Shown: positions 27,861-36,147, counted from the stretch's first letter. The stretch: 64,000 bases of DNA from Pseudonocardia autotrophica (GCF_003945385.1 NZ_AP018920.1:5952001-6016000), one strand, 5' to 3'. The notes: generated by a model not told the origin, from the sequence alone. Numbers and translations: made by a program.

Positions 27861-28291
27861 GAGGGGCGGTTCGTCGCGCCCTGTGCGGGCGCTCTCACAC
27901 GCCGGAGTGAGCAACCCCGCCATTCACCGATGTGAGCGGACCGTCGGTCCCGTTGGGGCTTACACCAGCCCAAACCGGTGATCCAAGGTGGTCCCTACGC
28001 AAGCGGGAGACCCCAGGCAACGCCGCCAGGGGGGTGTCGGGTACTACACGGGATTCGGGTGGCCGTTTCCGTGTCCGCCAGGGACACTGGTTCGAGGAAC
28101 CGGCCCGTTGTTGGAAGTTCGGGGCACCGGTCTGTCGTGCGGGAGTGGCTATGAGGCCGCTCACGTATCCGAAAGGCAGTTTCCCGTTGAGGACCGCCGG
28201 AGCTCGTGAAAGTATTCACAAGCTCCGAAACACGGACGTAACAGATGACGATCGGCGCGACCCCGATCGCGCACCAGAGGAGAAAGTAATC
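27861..28291 (+). other. 430-bp gap upstream of whiB1 (promoter region and possible structured leader)
   Basis: No gene seen, although the whiB1 frame stays open back to 27932 by chance. Two small hairpins stand side by side: GTGTCC/GGACAC with a GCCAG loop at 28071-28087 and GGTTC/GAACC with a GAG loop at 28089-28101. The CRP-type site is at 28201-28224. Part of this region is less GC-rich than coding DNA around it, as expected for regulatory DNA. I cannot match it to a known riboswitch. Confidence 0.6.
28201..28224. promoter_or_regulatory. CRP-type operator upstream of whiB1
   Basis: GTGA-AAGTAT-TCAC at 28206-28219 is a perfect CRP-type palindrome, and the symmetry extends to agct on both sides with one mismatch inside each 9-bp arm. 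In M. tuberculosis whiB1 is controlled by the cAMP receptor protein Rv3676 through a site of this class. The centre is about 80 bp upstream of the whiB1 start codon. Confidence 0.75.
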
Positions 28292-28543
28292 ATGGACTGG
28301 CGTCACGACGCGATCTGCCGCGACGAGGACCCGGAGCTGTTCTTCCCGGTTGGCACCAGCGGCCCCGCCCTGATGCAGATCGCCGAGGCGAAGAGCGTGT
28401 GCCGGCGCTGCCCGGTCACCGAGTCGTGCCTGCAGTGGGCCCTCGAGTCCGGCCAGGACGCGGGTGTCTGGGGCGGCATGAGCGAGGACGAGCGGCGCGC
28501 CCTGAAGCGGCGCAGCACCCGTCCGCGCGCCCACACCGCCTGA
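28292..28543 (+). CDS. whiB1: Transcription factor WhiB1 ([4Fe-4S] protein)
   Basis: An 83-aa WhiB protein nearly identical in pattern to mycobacterial WhiB1. Cluster ligands are C9, C37, C40 and C46. The G-V/I-W-G-G turn is present as GVWGG and is followed by a basic C-terminal DNA-binding segment (EDERRALKRRSTRPRA). WhiB1 is an essential, NO-sensitive regulator that binds the primary sigma factor. ATG at 28292 has a strong ribosome binding site (agaggaga) 7-8 nt upstream. Gene order whiB1 then convergent pdtaS is as in M. tuberculosis. Confidence 0.96.
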   Translation: MDWRHDAICRDEDPELFFPVGTSGPALMQIAEAKSVCRRCPVTESCLQWALESGQDAGVWGGMSEDERRALKRRSTRPRAHTA

Positions 28544-28894
28544 TCGCACGGATCGAAGAACACACGAAGTAGCTCCCCGACCTCGGGCCCGTAGCCGGAC
28601 GCCACCGGCCACGGGCCCGAGGTGCGTTCGGGGTGATCTGCCACCCCACATGACCTGTCCACCACGGTGCCGGCGCGACCACGGCACCGGGATCAACGGT
28701 CACAGGTCGAGGGTATCCGGTGCCGCTGCGGCCCCCGTTCACGCCCCGGGTCACCCGCAGTGACCGTTGCAGTCACCCGGCGCACCACACCGACCGCCCG
28801 GGGACGATCCGGCCCACGCCCGTTGCGCCGCCTCCGGCCCTGACGGGCCGCCCACCGGTCGCTCGGGGCGGGGCCGACGGCGCTCACCAGCCGA
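28544..28894. other. Gap between convergent whiB1 and pdtaS
   Basis: Contains the strong whiB1 hairpin at 28581-28622. Around 28749-28765 there is a short inverted repeat (ggtcac ccgca gtgacc) that could help stop the pdtaS transcript. I see nothing else here. Confidence 0.6.
28581..28622 (+). terminator. Strong hairpin terminator after whiB1
   Basis: A perfect 12-bp outer stem (cctcgggcccgt / acgggcccgagg) with a further 5-bp inner stem (gccgg/ccggc) in the loop, beginning 37 nt after the stop. Confidence 0.85.
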
Positions 28895-30421
28895 TCAGGC
28901 GCCGCCCAGCGGAAGCCGGATCAGCGCCACCGTCCCGCCACCGTCGCGCGCGGAGACGCTGATCGTCGCCTCCAGCTCCGAGCTCAGCAGGGTGCGCACG
29001 ATCTGCAGGCCCAGTCCCTTCGACTGTTCGAAGTCGAAGTCCGCCGGCATCCCGTGCCCGTCGTCGGCCACCGACACCTCGAGCCGGCTCGCCGAGCGGT
29101 TCGGGCTCACCACGACCTCGCCCGCAACACCCGGGTCGTAGGCGTGCGCCAGCGCGTTGTGCACCAGCTCGGCCAGCACCAGCACCAGCGGGGTGGCCTT
29201 GGCCGCGGGCAGCGCACCGAAACCGGCGTCCACCCGGACCCGGGCGCGCGACTCGGTGGTCGCCCCGTCCCGGATCGCGGGCAGCACCTTCGGCAGCAGC
29301 TCGTCGAGCTCGACGACCTCGGCCACCGAGTAGGCCAGCGCCTCGTGCACCAGCGCGATCGAGGTGACCCGGCGGACCGACTCCTCCAGCGCCCGGCTGG
29401 CCTCCGGGTGCTCGCTGCGCCGGGCCTGCAGCCGGAGCAGCGCCGCGACGGTCTGCAGGTTGTTCTTCACCCGGTGATGGATCTCGCGGATGGTGGCGTC
29501 CTTGGACATCAGCGCCGCGTCCCGGCGGCGCAGGTCCGTGACGTCGCGCACCAGCACCAGCGCGCCCGCGGCATCCCCCCGCGGGCGCAGCGGCAGCGCC
29601 CGGATCAGCATCGTCGCCCGCCGCCCCTTGATCTCCATCCGGCCGGACGGAACCCCGGCCAGCGCGTCGGCGATCCGGGTGGCGACGTCCTTCGCGTCGA
29701 ACGGGTCGAGCACCAGCGCCTTGGACACCGCGGTCAGATCGGCCCCGGCGACGTCGCTGGCGTGGCCCATCCGGTGATACGCCGAGAGCGCGTTCGGGCT
29801 GGCGTAGGCGACGTTGCCGTGTGCGTCCAGCCGGACCAGGCCGTCGCCGGCGCGCGGGCTGCCCTCGGCGCTGCCGGGCGGCCCGGACTGCGGCGGGAAC
29901 GTGCCGTCGACGATCATCTGGCACAGGTCCGATGCGCTGCCCAGGTAGGCGATCTCCAGCGGGGAGGGCACCCGGGGCGTCGACAGGTTCGTGTCCCGGG
30001 ACAGCACGGCGACGGTGCGGCCGTGGTAGCGGACCGGGATGGTCTCCCGGCGGACCGGCACCTCGAGGTGCCAGCGCGGGTCGTCGTCGCGGCAGATCCG
30101 CCCCTCCAGGACCGCCCGGCGCAGCTGACCGACCTCCACCGGCGCGGCCCGGCGGCCGACGACGTCGTCCGGGTGCGCCGTGGGTGCGGTGGTCGGCCGG
30201 GCCTGCGCGACGCACAGGAACTGGGCGGTGGAGGTCCGCGACGATCCGTCGCCGACCGGGGCGGCGGCCGCGTGCAGGTCGTCCAGCGGGACCCACAACA
30301 GGAAGTCGGCGAACGACATGTCGGCGAGCAGCTGCCACTCACCGACCACCCGCTGGAGGTGATCGGCGGTCTCGCCGTCCATCGTCGTGTGCTCGGCGAG
30401 CAGCTGGCTGAGCGTGGTCAC
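28895..30421 (-). CDS. pdtaS: Sensor histidine kinase PdtaS
   Basis: A 508-aa cytosolic HisKA_2-type kinase matching mycobacterial PdtaS (Rv3220c). Order: GAF-like domain (about 1-165; WQLLADMSFADFLLWV), PAS domain (about 185-290), dimerisation/phosphoacceptor segment EIHHRVKNNLQTVAALLRLQ with the phospho-His, then the HATPase domain (ELVHNALAHAY, DDGHGMP, GLGLQIV). In mycobacteria it phosphorylates the RNA-binding antiterminator PdtaR, encoded elsewhere. GTG at 30421 is chosen by family start (TTLSQLLAEH) and a gggatgg ribosome binding site; a GTG at 30439 is in frame. Confidence 0.93.
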   Translation of the reverse strand: MTTLSQLLAEHTTMDGETADHLQRVVGEWQLLADMSFADFLLWVPLDDLHAAAAPVGDGSSRTSTAQFLCVAQARPTTAPTAHPDDVVGRRAAPVEVGQLRRAVLEGRICRDDDPRWHLEVPVRRETIPVRYHGRTVAVLSRDTNLSTPRVPSPLEIAYLGSASDLCQMIVDGTFPPQSGPPGSAEGSPRAGDGLVRLDAHGNVAYASPNALSAYHRMGHASDVAGADLTAVSKALVLDPFDAKDVATRIADALAGVPSGRMEIKGRRATMLIRALPLRPRGDAAGALVLVRDVTDLRRRDAALMSKDATIREIHHRVKNNLQTVAALLRLQARRSEHPEASRALEESVRRVTSIALVHEALAYSVAEVVELDELLPKVLPAIRDGATTESRARVRVDAGFGALPAAKATPLVLVLAELVHNALAHAYDPGVAGEVVVSPNRSASRLEVSVADDGHGMPADFDFEQSKGLGLQIVRTLLSSELEATISVSARDGGGTVALIRLPLGGA

Positions 30422-30513
30422 GGTCGTCCATCCCACCACATGCGAGAATCACTGCCACGAGCTCCCGCGGCACCGCCGCGGAACCGTGACCCGTGAAGAG
30501 AGGAGGGCCGACC

Positions 30514-30588
30514 ATGTCGAAGCGTGCCCGCAAGCGCCGCGACCGCGGCAAGAAGAAGGCGAACCACGGCAAGAAGCCGAACACCTGA
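30514..30588 (+). CDS. 50S ribosomal protein bL37 (24 aa)
   Basis: A 24-codon gene starting MSKRARKRRDRGKKKANHG and ending KKPNT. Eleven of the first twenty residues are Lys or Arg. It matches the tiny actinobacterial ribosomal protein bL37 first seen in mycobacterial 50S structures. An ideal Shine-Dalgarno sequence (aggagg, 30501-30506) lies 7 nt before the ATG, and a 16-bp perfect terminator hairpin follows 17 nt after the stop, so it looks like its own transcription unit. Divergent from pdtaS. Confidence 0.9.
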   Translation: MSKRARKRRDRGKKKANHGKKPNT

Positions 30589-30605
30589 GTCGCCGGCCGA
30601 ACGTG

Positions 30606-30641
30606 CGAAGGGCGGGTACCGATCCCGGTACCCGCCCTTCG
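30606..30641 (+). terminator. 16-bp perfect hairpin after bL37
   Basis: Perfect 16-bp stem with a 4-nt ATCC loop, 17 nt after the bL37 stop; it also faces the convergent rsrA transcript. No T tract. Confidence 0.88.
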
Positions 30642-30670
30642 TGCGTGCTGTGGTCACGCCGTGCTCGCGC

Positions 30671-31039
30671 TCAGCCCTCGCGCCGGAACTCCGTGCGCCG
30701 ACGGGACACCGATACGCTCGTGCCCTCCGGCCCGGACTCGACCCGTACCTGCGCCTGCTCCAGCACCGCGGAACGGATCTGGGTGCGGAGCCGGTCCTTC
30801 AGCGCCTCCGGTGCCGACTCCCCGCCGCACTTGCGCGCCAGCAGGGCCTTCAGCTTCTCGTCGATGCCGTACTCGGCGAGGCACGGGGCGCACTCGTCGA
30901 GATGGCGCTGCAACAGCCGCCTGCGTTCCTGGTCGCACTCGCGGTCCAGGAACATCCAGACCTCGGCGAGCACCTCGCTGCAGCCTGTGGTGTCACCGGC
31001 CAGCGGATTGCGCTCGGCGGGAACCTCCTCGGCGCTCAC
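30671..31039 (-). CDS. rsrA: Mycothiol-system anti-sigma factor RsrA/RshA
   Basis: A 122-aa zinc anti-sigma factor of the ZAS family. The redox switch HLDECAPC gives the H-x3-C-x2-C motif near residues 46-53, with an upstream Cys at 20 and another Cys in LARKCGGES; oxidation to disulphide would release sigma-R. Translationally coupled to sigR (GTGA overlap), which is the usual arrangement. In Streptomyces RsrA and M. tuberculosis RshA hold SigR/SigH until thiol oxidation. Family partner genes for mycothiol are not in the window. Confidence 0.94.
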   Translation of the reverse strand: MSAEEVPAERNPLAGDTTGCSEVLAEVWMFLDRECDQERRRLLQRHLDECAPCLAEYGIDEKLKALLARKCGGESAPEALKDRLRTQIRSAVLEQAQVRVESGPEGTSVSVSRRRTEFRREG

Positions 31040-31716
31040 GATGCCGTCACCTCCTGGCTGCCGGCCCCGCGCACGAAACCGCGCTCCCGGGCGACGTCGG
31101 TCAGCATGTCCCGCAGCTGCCGCCTGCCCCGGTGCAGCCGGGACATCACGGTGCCGATCGGGGTGCCCATGATCTCGGCGATCTCCTTGTAGGCGAACCC
31201 CTCGACGTCGGCCAGGTACACGGCCATCCGGAAGTCCTCCGGCAACGCCGACAGGGCCTCCTTCACGTCGTCGTCGGGCAGTGCGTCCATCGCCTCGACC
31301 TCGGCCGAGCGCAGACCGGTGGACGTGTGCTCACCCGCCTGGGCCAGCTGGTAGTCCGTGATCTCGTCGGTCGGTGCCTGCAGCGGCTGACGCTGCCGCT
31401 TGCGGTACCCGTTGATGTAGGTGTTGGTCAGGATCCGGTACAGCCAGGCCTTCAGGTTCGTCCCGCGACGGAACGAACCGAAGGCCGAGTAGGCCTTCAG
31501 GAAGGTCTCCTGCACCAGGTCCTCGGCATCCGCCGGGTTCCGGGTCATCCGCAGCGCCGCACCGTAGAGCTGGTCGAGCAGCGGCATCGCGTCCCGCTCG
31601 AAGCGGGCGGTGCGCTCCTCGACCGTCTCGTCCTCCGGCGCGCGGTTACCCTCGGCATCGGCGGAACCGACCTGCTCGACCGGCTCGTTCACCGACCGAT
31701 CCGGCTGTTCTGACAA
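31036..31716 (-). CDS. sigR: RNA polymerase ECF sigma factor SigR/SigH (thiol-oxidative stress)
   Basis: A 226-aa ECF sigma factor. Region 2 reads [27 protein letters not shown] and region 4 reads [28 protein letters not shown]. Start chosen as TTG at 31716 ([11 protein letters not shown]) because ggagagggg lies just upstream and the length agrees with the 227-aa Streptomyces SigR. The frame stays open upstream with GTG at 31737, ATG at 31836 and GTG at 31851, so a longer form of up to 271 aa could be made. Controls thioredoxin, mycothiol and protein quality genes in relatives. It is its own target: see the promoter at 31861-31887. Confidence 0.94.
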   Translation of the reverse strand: MSEQPDRSVNEPVEQVGSADAEGNRAPEDETVEERTARFERDAMPLLDQLYGAALRMTRNPADAEDLVQETFLKAYSAFGSFRRGTNLKAWLYRILTNTYINGYRKRQRQPLQAPTDEITDYQLAQAGEHTSTGLRSAEVEAMDALPDDDVKEALSALPEDFRMAVYLADVEGFAYKEIAEIMGTPIGTVMSRLHRGRRQLRDMLTDVARERGFVRGAGSQEVTAS

Positions 31717-31860
31717 GGGTCCCCTCTCCAGTGACACGGACCGCGCGCCGGTGCGGGTCACCGGCGCGGCGGTCGTGTCGGAGGGTACGCGTCCCCCGCG
31801 GTTCCGTCCGGCCACGGACACCCGGGGGGCCTCCATCACTGCTGTCGTCACACCACCGGG

Positions 31861-31887
31861 AACGTCACCGGCCGGACCGGCATTCCC
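31861..31887 (-). promoter_or_regulatory. Sigma-R autoregulatory promoter (GGGAAT-N18-GTT)
   Basis: On the minus strand GGGAAT (31887-31882) and GTT (31863-31861) are separated by exactly 18 bp, an exact match to the SigR/SigH consensus. The predicted transcript start is near 31853, immediately before the in-frame GTG at 31851 and 137 nt before the TTG start of normal sigR. Confidence 0.8.
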
Positions 31888-31939
31888 GTAGGTTGCCTGC
31901 GGCAACCGCAGCGGGCGGGCGAACAGGGAGGTCACGGTC

Positions 31940-32419
31940 ATGGCGGGCAGGGGCACTCCGGCGACGGCGTTGCTGGTCAAGCGCAAGATCCCGCACGAGG
32001 TGCACAGCTACACCCACGACGACCGGGAGAGCGGGTACGGGCCGGAGGCGGCCCGCGCGATGGGCCAGGACCCGGACCGGGTCTTCAAGACACTCGTCGC
32101 GGTGGTCGACGGCACCATGACGGTCGGGATCGTGCCGGTGTCGGCGCAGCTCGACCTCAAGGCGCTCGCCGCCGCGGTCGGTGCCAAGCGGGCCGTGATG
32201 GCCGAGGTCGCCGACGCCGAGCGGATCACCGGCTACGTGGCGGGCGGGATCTCGCCGCTCGGTCAGCGCAAGCGGCTCCCCACCGTGCTCGACTCCTCGG
32301 CACACGGGTTCAGCACGATCTACTGCTCCGGCGGACGGCGCGGACTCGAGATCGAGCTCGCCCCGGCGGATCTGGTGTCACTCACCGGGGCCACGGTCGC
32401 CACGATCGCGCTGTCCTGA
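31940..32419 (+). CDS. ybaK: Cys-tRNA(Pro) deacylase YbaK/EbsC
   Basis: A 159-aa YbaK-family editing enzyme that removes Cys wrongly loaded on tRNA-Pro. The conserved Lys is in [13 protein letters not shown], and the core [21 protein letters not shown] and the C-terminal [14 protein letters not shown] blocks are typical. ATG at 31940 with a gggaggt ribosome binding site. Divergent from sigR, so its promoter region overlaps the sigma-R promoter. Confidence 0.94.
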   Translation: MAGRGTPATALLVKRKIPHEVHSYTHDDRESGYGPEAARAMGQDPDRVFKTLVAVVDGTMTVGIVPVSAQLDLKALAAAVGAKRAVMAEVADAERITGYVAGGISPLGQRKRLPTVLDSSAHGFSTIYCSGGRRGLEIELAPADLVSLTGATVATIALS

Positions 32420-32508
32420 GGGGCGCGTACCCCGCGTACCTCCGCACTGTGCCGTCCGGCCAGTAGTGTCCCTGGTCGAGACGTCGAATCCGTTGCAGGG
32501 GGCAGTGA

Positions 32509-33312
32509 ATGGACAGGCCGGCGTGGGCACCCGACGAGGTCGACATGAACCGTCCGAGCGTCGCTCGGGTCTATGACTACTACCTGGGCGGCTCGCACAA
32601 CTTCGAGGCCGACCGACGGTTCGCCGAGCAGATCCTCGGTGTGCTGCCCGAGATGGCGTCGGTCGCGCAGGCGAACCGGGCGTTCCTGCGCCGGGTCGTC
32701 CGTCACCTGTGTGCGCAGGGGATCACCCAGTTCCTCGATCTCGGGTCCGGCATCCCGACGGCGGGCAACGTGCACGAGATCGCGGCCGCCGAGATCCCGG
32801 ACGCACGGGTGCTCTACGTCGACAACGACCCGATCGCGGTCGTGCACAGCAGGGCCCTGCTCGACGAGGTCGATCGCACCGAGGTGCTCGCCGCCGACCT
32901 GACCGAGCCGTCCCGGGTGCTGGACAACCCGCTGACCCGCACGCACCTGGACTTCTCCCGGCCGATCGCGGTGCTGATGGTGTCGGTGCTGCACTTCGTG
33001 CCCGACGAGGCCCGGCCGGCCGATCTGGTGCGCACCTACCTGGAGGCGATGGCCCCCGGCAGCCACCTGGTGATCAGCCACGCGACCGCCGAGGGCGGGC
33101 ATCTGGGGGCCGACGAGGCCCAGAGCATCTACAACCGGGACCGGTCGCCGAACGCGATGCGGATGCGGTCGACCGAGGAGGTGGCCGAACTGTTCGGCGA
33201 CCTGCAGCTGCTGGAGCCGGGCGTCGTCCGGATCCCGCTGTGGCGGCCGGAGTCCCCGGTCGGGCCGGAGGTCCAGCGCTATCCCGGCCTGGCCGGCGTG
33301 GCGCGCCGCTGA
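32509..33312 (+). CDS. SAM-dependent methyltransferase (DUF574/Methyltransf_19 family)
   Basis: A 267-aa predicted methyltransferase of the actinobacterial DUF574 group: NRPSVARVYDYYLGGSHNFEADRRF is the family hallmark, followed by the SAM loop FLDLGSGIPTAGNVHE, the acidic strand YVDNDPIAVVHS and LTEPSRVLDNP. Substrate unknown; the family is much expanded in actinobacteria. ATG at 32509 follows a gcaggggg ribosome binding site. A GGDEF-EAL gene begins 43 bp downstream on the same strand, which suggests a shared transcript. Confidence 0.9.
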   Translation: MDRPAWAPDEVDMNRPSVARVYDYYLGGSHNFEADRRFAEQILGVLPEMASVAQANRAFLRRVVRHLCAQGITQFLDLGSGIPTAGNVHEIAAAEIPDARVLYVDNDPIAVVHSRALLDEVDRTEVLAADLTEPSRVLDNPLTRTHLDFSRPIAVLMVSVLHFVPDEARPADLVRTYLEAMAPGSHLVISHATAEGGHLGADEAQSIYNRDRSPNAMRMRSTEEVAELFGDLQLLEPGVVRIPLWRPESPVGPEVQRYPGLAGVARR

Positions 33313-33355
33313 GGTCGCCGACCGGCGACGTCGACATGCACGACAGGAGAGCGAC

Positions 33356-35548
33356 GTGGGGGATGCCGCACCGGTGGACCCGGGCGACGTCCGGCCCGAG
33401 CCGGCCGTCGAGCGGCTGACCGACGCCTGGGTCGCGGCGATCCACGCCCGTGGTTTCGTCTCGGCCGGGCGGGCGGAGCTGCGCGCGGTCCTGGCCGGAG
33501 CCGCGTACTCGATCACCGCCGTCGTCGACGGGCGGGCCGAGATCGAGACGGCCCGCGAGATCGGCGCCGAGCTGATCGGCGCGCACCTCACCGACACGGC
33601 CGCGCTGCGCTGCTCGCTGGACGTGCTGGCATCACACTTCGCCGACCGGATCGCCGATCCGGCCCGGCTGCGCCGCTTCACCGCCGGGATCGGCGCACTG
33701 TCGGCCGGCTACGCGCGGACCCTGCAGCAGCGGACCCGCACCGAACAGGAGCGGATCAGCGCCGCGGCGTTCGCGGCCCGCGGCGCCGCCGAGGACGCCC
33801 GGTGGCGATCCGAGGCCCGCTACGGAGCGGTGTTCGAGCACTCGGTGCTGGGGATCAGCGTCGCCGATGCCGGCGGGAAGGTCCTGGAGGCGAACCGGGC
33901 GCTCGCCGAGATGCTCGGGTATCCCCCGGACGAGATCGTCGGGCGCTCGGTCTTCGAGTTCATCCATCCCGAGGACACCCCGGAGATGTGGCCGCAGATC
34001 CAGGCGATGCTGGCCGGCCGGGTGAGCCACGTCCGGATGGAGAAGGCGTACCTCGGAAAGGACCGCCGCCAGGTCTGGACCGAGCTGGTCGTCTCGCTGA
34101 TCCGGGACCGCGACGGCGCCCCGCGCTACCTGGTCGCGATGATCGCCGACGTCACCGAGCGGCACCTGCTGCAGTCCCGCCTGCAGCACCAGGCCGAGCA
34201 CGATCCGCTCACCGGGCTGCCGAACCGGACGCTGTTCTTCAGCAGGCTCACCGCCGCGCTGGAGGCACTCGGCACCGGCAGCGCCAAGGTCGGCGTCTGC
34301 TACCTGGACCTGGACGGTTTCAAGGCGATCAACGACACCCTCGGGCACGACGCCGGCGACCAACTGCTCAGCTCCGTCGCGCACCGCATGCAGGCCGAGA
34401 TCGGCGGCCTCGGGCACACCGTGGCGCGGATGGGTGGCGACGAGTTCGTCGTGCTCATCGAGAGCTGCACCGGCCCGGAGGAGCTGATCGCGGTGGCGCA
34501 CACGGCGCTCGAGACCGTCCGGCGCCCGGTGGCGCTGCGCAACCGCGAGATCGTGGTCTCGGCCAGCATCGGCGTCGTCTCGTGGCCGGTACACGACTGC
34601 GCCGGCGCGAACGCACCGCCCGACGAGGGCGCCGCCGCGCTGATGCAGGCCGCGGACACCACGATGTACTGGGCGAAACGCGACGGCCGGGACCGGATCG
34701 CGGTCTTCGACCCGCAACGGCACCGGCACGACGTGCATCTGTTCGAGCTGGCCGGCCGGATGCCGGGAGCGCTGGAGCGCGGCGAGTTCGACCTGGAGTA
34801 CCAGCCGCTGGTGTCGTTCACCGACGGCCGGGTCGCCGGGGTCGAGGCACTCGCCCGGTGGCGGTCGGCCGACGGCGAGCAGCTGGGCCCGGACCTGTTC
34901 ATCCCGCTGGCCGAGCAGACCGGGCTGATCGTGCCGCTCGGCCTCTACCTGCTGCGCCGGGCCTGCACCGACGCGCGCGCCTGGGCCGACGCCGATCCCT
35001 CACGCGAGTTCGTGCTCAGCGTCAACGTGGCCGGCCGCCAGCTGCGCCAGGACGACGCCGTGCAGCGGATCGTGGAGATCCTCACCGAGACCGGCTGGCC
35101 GGCGCGGGCGCTGCAGCTGGAGCTGACCGAGAGCGACCTGATGTCCGCGGGCGGACAGCCGATCGCGGCGCTGGAGGAGCTGTCCCGGCTCGGTGTACGG
35201 ATCGCGATCGACGACTTCGGCACCGGCTACTCGAACCTGGCCTACCTGCACCGGCTCCCGGTGGACGTGCTGAAGCTCGCCGGGTCGTTCGTGTCGGCGA
35301 AGGGCCCGCTGCCGCCGTCGGCGGACGGCTACCCCGGCCGCGACCTGGACAGCCCCGTCGTGCTGTCGGCGATGATCGAGCTCGCGCACCGCCTCGGGCT
35401 CGGGGTGGTCGCCGAGTCGGTGGAGACGGCGGAGCAGGCGACCCGGCTGCGGTCGCTGGGCTGTGACATCGGCCAGGGCTGGTACCTGTCGGCGCCGCTG
35501 CACCCCTCGAAGGTGCCCGCGATGCTGGACCGGCACTGCCGGCTCTAG
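33356..35548 (+). CDS. PAS-GGDEF-EAL diguanylate cyclase/phosphodiesterase (RmdA-like)
   Basis: A 730-aa cytoplasmic protein. Residues 1-145 form a helical N-terminal domain, then PAS/PAC (about 152-270; YGAVFEHSVLGISVADAGG), GGDEF (motif MGGDEF near 360, intact) and EAL (EAL near 495, DDFGTGYSNL, AESVE). Both catalytic signatures are complete, so c-di-GMP synthesis and breakdown are both possible. The PAS-PAC-GGDEF-EAL order is that of Streptomyces RmdA, a c-di-GMP phosphodiesterase that affects development. GTG start at 33356 with a ggaga ribosome binding site. The stop shares CTAG with the convergent hydrolase gene. Confidence 0.93.
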   Translation: MGDAAPVDPGDVRPEPAVERLTDAWVAAIHARGFVSAGRAELRAVLAGAAYSITAVVDGRAEIETAREIGAELIGAHLTDTAALRCSLDVLASHFADRIADPARLRRFTAGIGALSAGYARTLQQRTRTEQERISAAAFAARGAAEDARWRSEARYGAVFEHSVLGISVADAGGKVLEANRALAEMLGYPPDEIVGRSVFEFIHPEDTPEMWPQIQAMLAGRVSHVRMEKAYLGKDRRQVWTELVVSLIRDRDGAPRYLVAMIADVTERHLLQSRLQHQAEHDPLTGLPNRTLFFSRLTAALEALGTGSAKVGVCYLDLDGFKAINDTLGHDAGDQLLSSVAHRMQAEIGGLGHTVARMGGDEFVVLIESCTGPEELIAVAHTALETVRRPVALRNREIVVSASIGVVSWPVHDCAGANAPPDEGAAALMQAADTTMYWAKRDGRDRIAVFDPQRHRHDVHLFELAGRMPGALERGEFDLEYQPLVSFTDGRVAGVEALARWRSADGEQLGPDLFIPLAEQTGLIVPLGLYLLRRACTDARAWADADPSREFVLSVNVAGRQLRQDDAVQRIVEILTETGWPARALQLELTESDLMSAGGQPIAALEELSRLGVRIAIDDFGTGYSNLAYLHRLPVDVLKLAGSFVSAKGPLPPSADGYPGRDLDSPVVLSAMIELAHRLGLGVVAESVETAEQATRLRSLGCDIGQGWYLSAPLHPSKVPAMLDRHCRL

Positions 35549-36147
35549 ACCGGTAGCCCGGCCAGCCAGTCGCGCACCGCGCCGGCCAGCCCGGCCGGGT
35601 CCTTCTTCAGGCCGTGGTCGCCGTCGAGCAGCACCACCCGGCGGCCGGGGCCGTCGTCCGGGATCCCGAACCGGTCGCTGCGGCCCTGCACCACCAGGGC
35701 CGGCACCCCGGCGCCGGCCAGCTCGGGCAACCGGGTCCGCTCGGGCTTACCCGGCGGGTGCAGCGGAAACGCCAGGCACAGCACGGCGACGGCGCCGGTG
35801 GCCGGCGCGGTCCGGCAGGCGACCCGGGCCCCGGAGCTGCGCCCGCCCTGGACCAGCGGCAGCTCGCCGCGGACGGCTTCGGCGACCGCCCGCCATGCCT
35901 CGTCGAGGTGCCCGGCCGGGGCCGGGGCCCGCCGGCCCGCCACCCGGTAGGGCTGCTCGACCAGCCCGACGTCGAACCCGGCCGCGGTCGCCGCCCCGGT
36001 CGCGACGACCAGGTCCGGGGCCTCGACACCGCCGCCGGCGCCGTGCCCGAGCAGCAGCAGCCCGCGCGGTGCACCCGACGTCGCCGGGTGCCGGGTCACC
36101 CGGGCCGGGCCGCGCGGGGTGTCGATCTCCCGGACGGCTGCGCTCAC
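35545..36147 (-). CDS. Alpha/beta hydrolase of the KANL3/Tex30-like family
   Basis: A 200-aa small alpha/beta hydrolase: GLLLLGHGAGGGVEAPDLV near the N-terminus (oxyanion strand), nucleophile region QGGRSSGARVACR, a FPLHPPGKPERTRLPEL lid segment, an Asp in VVQGRSDRFG and the His in LLDGDHGLKK. This order matches the Tex30/KANL3 group of bacterial dienelactone-hydrolase-like proteins. Substrate unknown. Its GTG overlaps the SRAP gene stop (GTGA), so the two genes form an operon. Confidence 0.87.
   Translation of the reverse strand: MSAAVREIDTPRGPARVTRHPATSGAPRGLLLLGHGAGGGVEAPDLVVATGAATAAGFDVGLVEQPYRVAGRRAPAPAGHLDEAWRAVAEAVRGELPLVQGGRSSGARVACRTAPATGAVAVLCLAFPLHPPGKPERTRLPELAGAGVPALVVQGRSDRFGIPDDGPGRRVVLLDGDHGLKKDPAGLAGAVRDWLAGLPV

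Noticed and set aside
27960..28145. Possible c-di-AMP (ydaO) riboswitch before whiB1
   Set aside because: Hairpins are present but the conserved blocks of the class, such as the 3' GUCAGCUAACCUCGUAGGCG-like end, are not.
27932..28291. In-frame 120-codon extension upstream of whiB1
   Set aside because: The frame is open by chance in GC-rich DNA. WhiB1 is 83-84 aa in relatives, the ATG at 28292 has a strong ribosome binding site, and the CRP site lies inside the extension.
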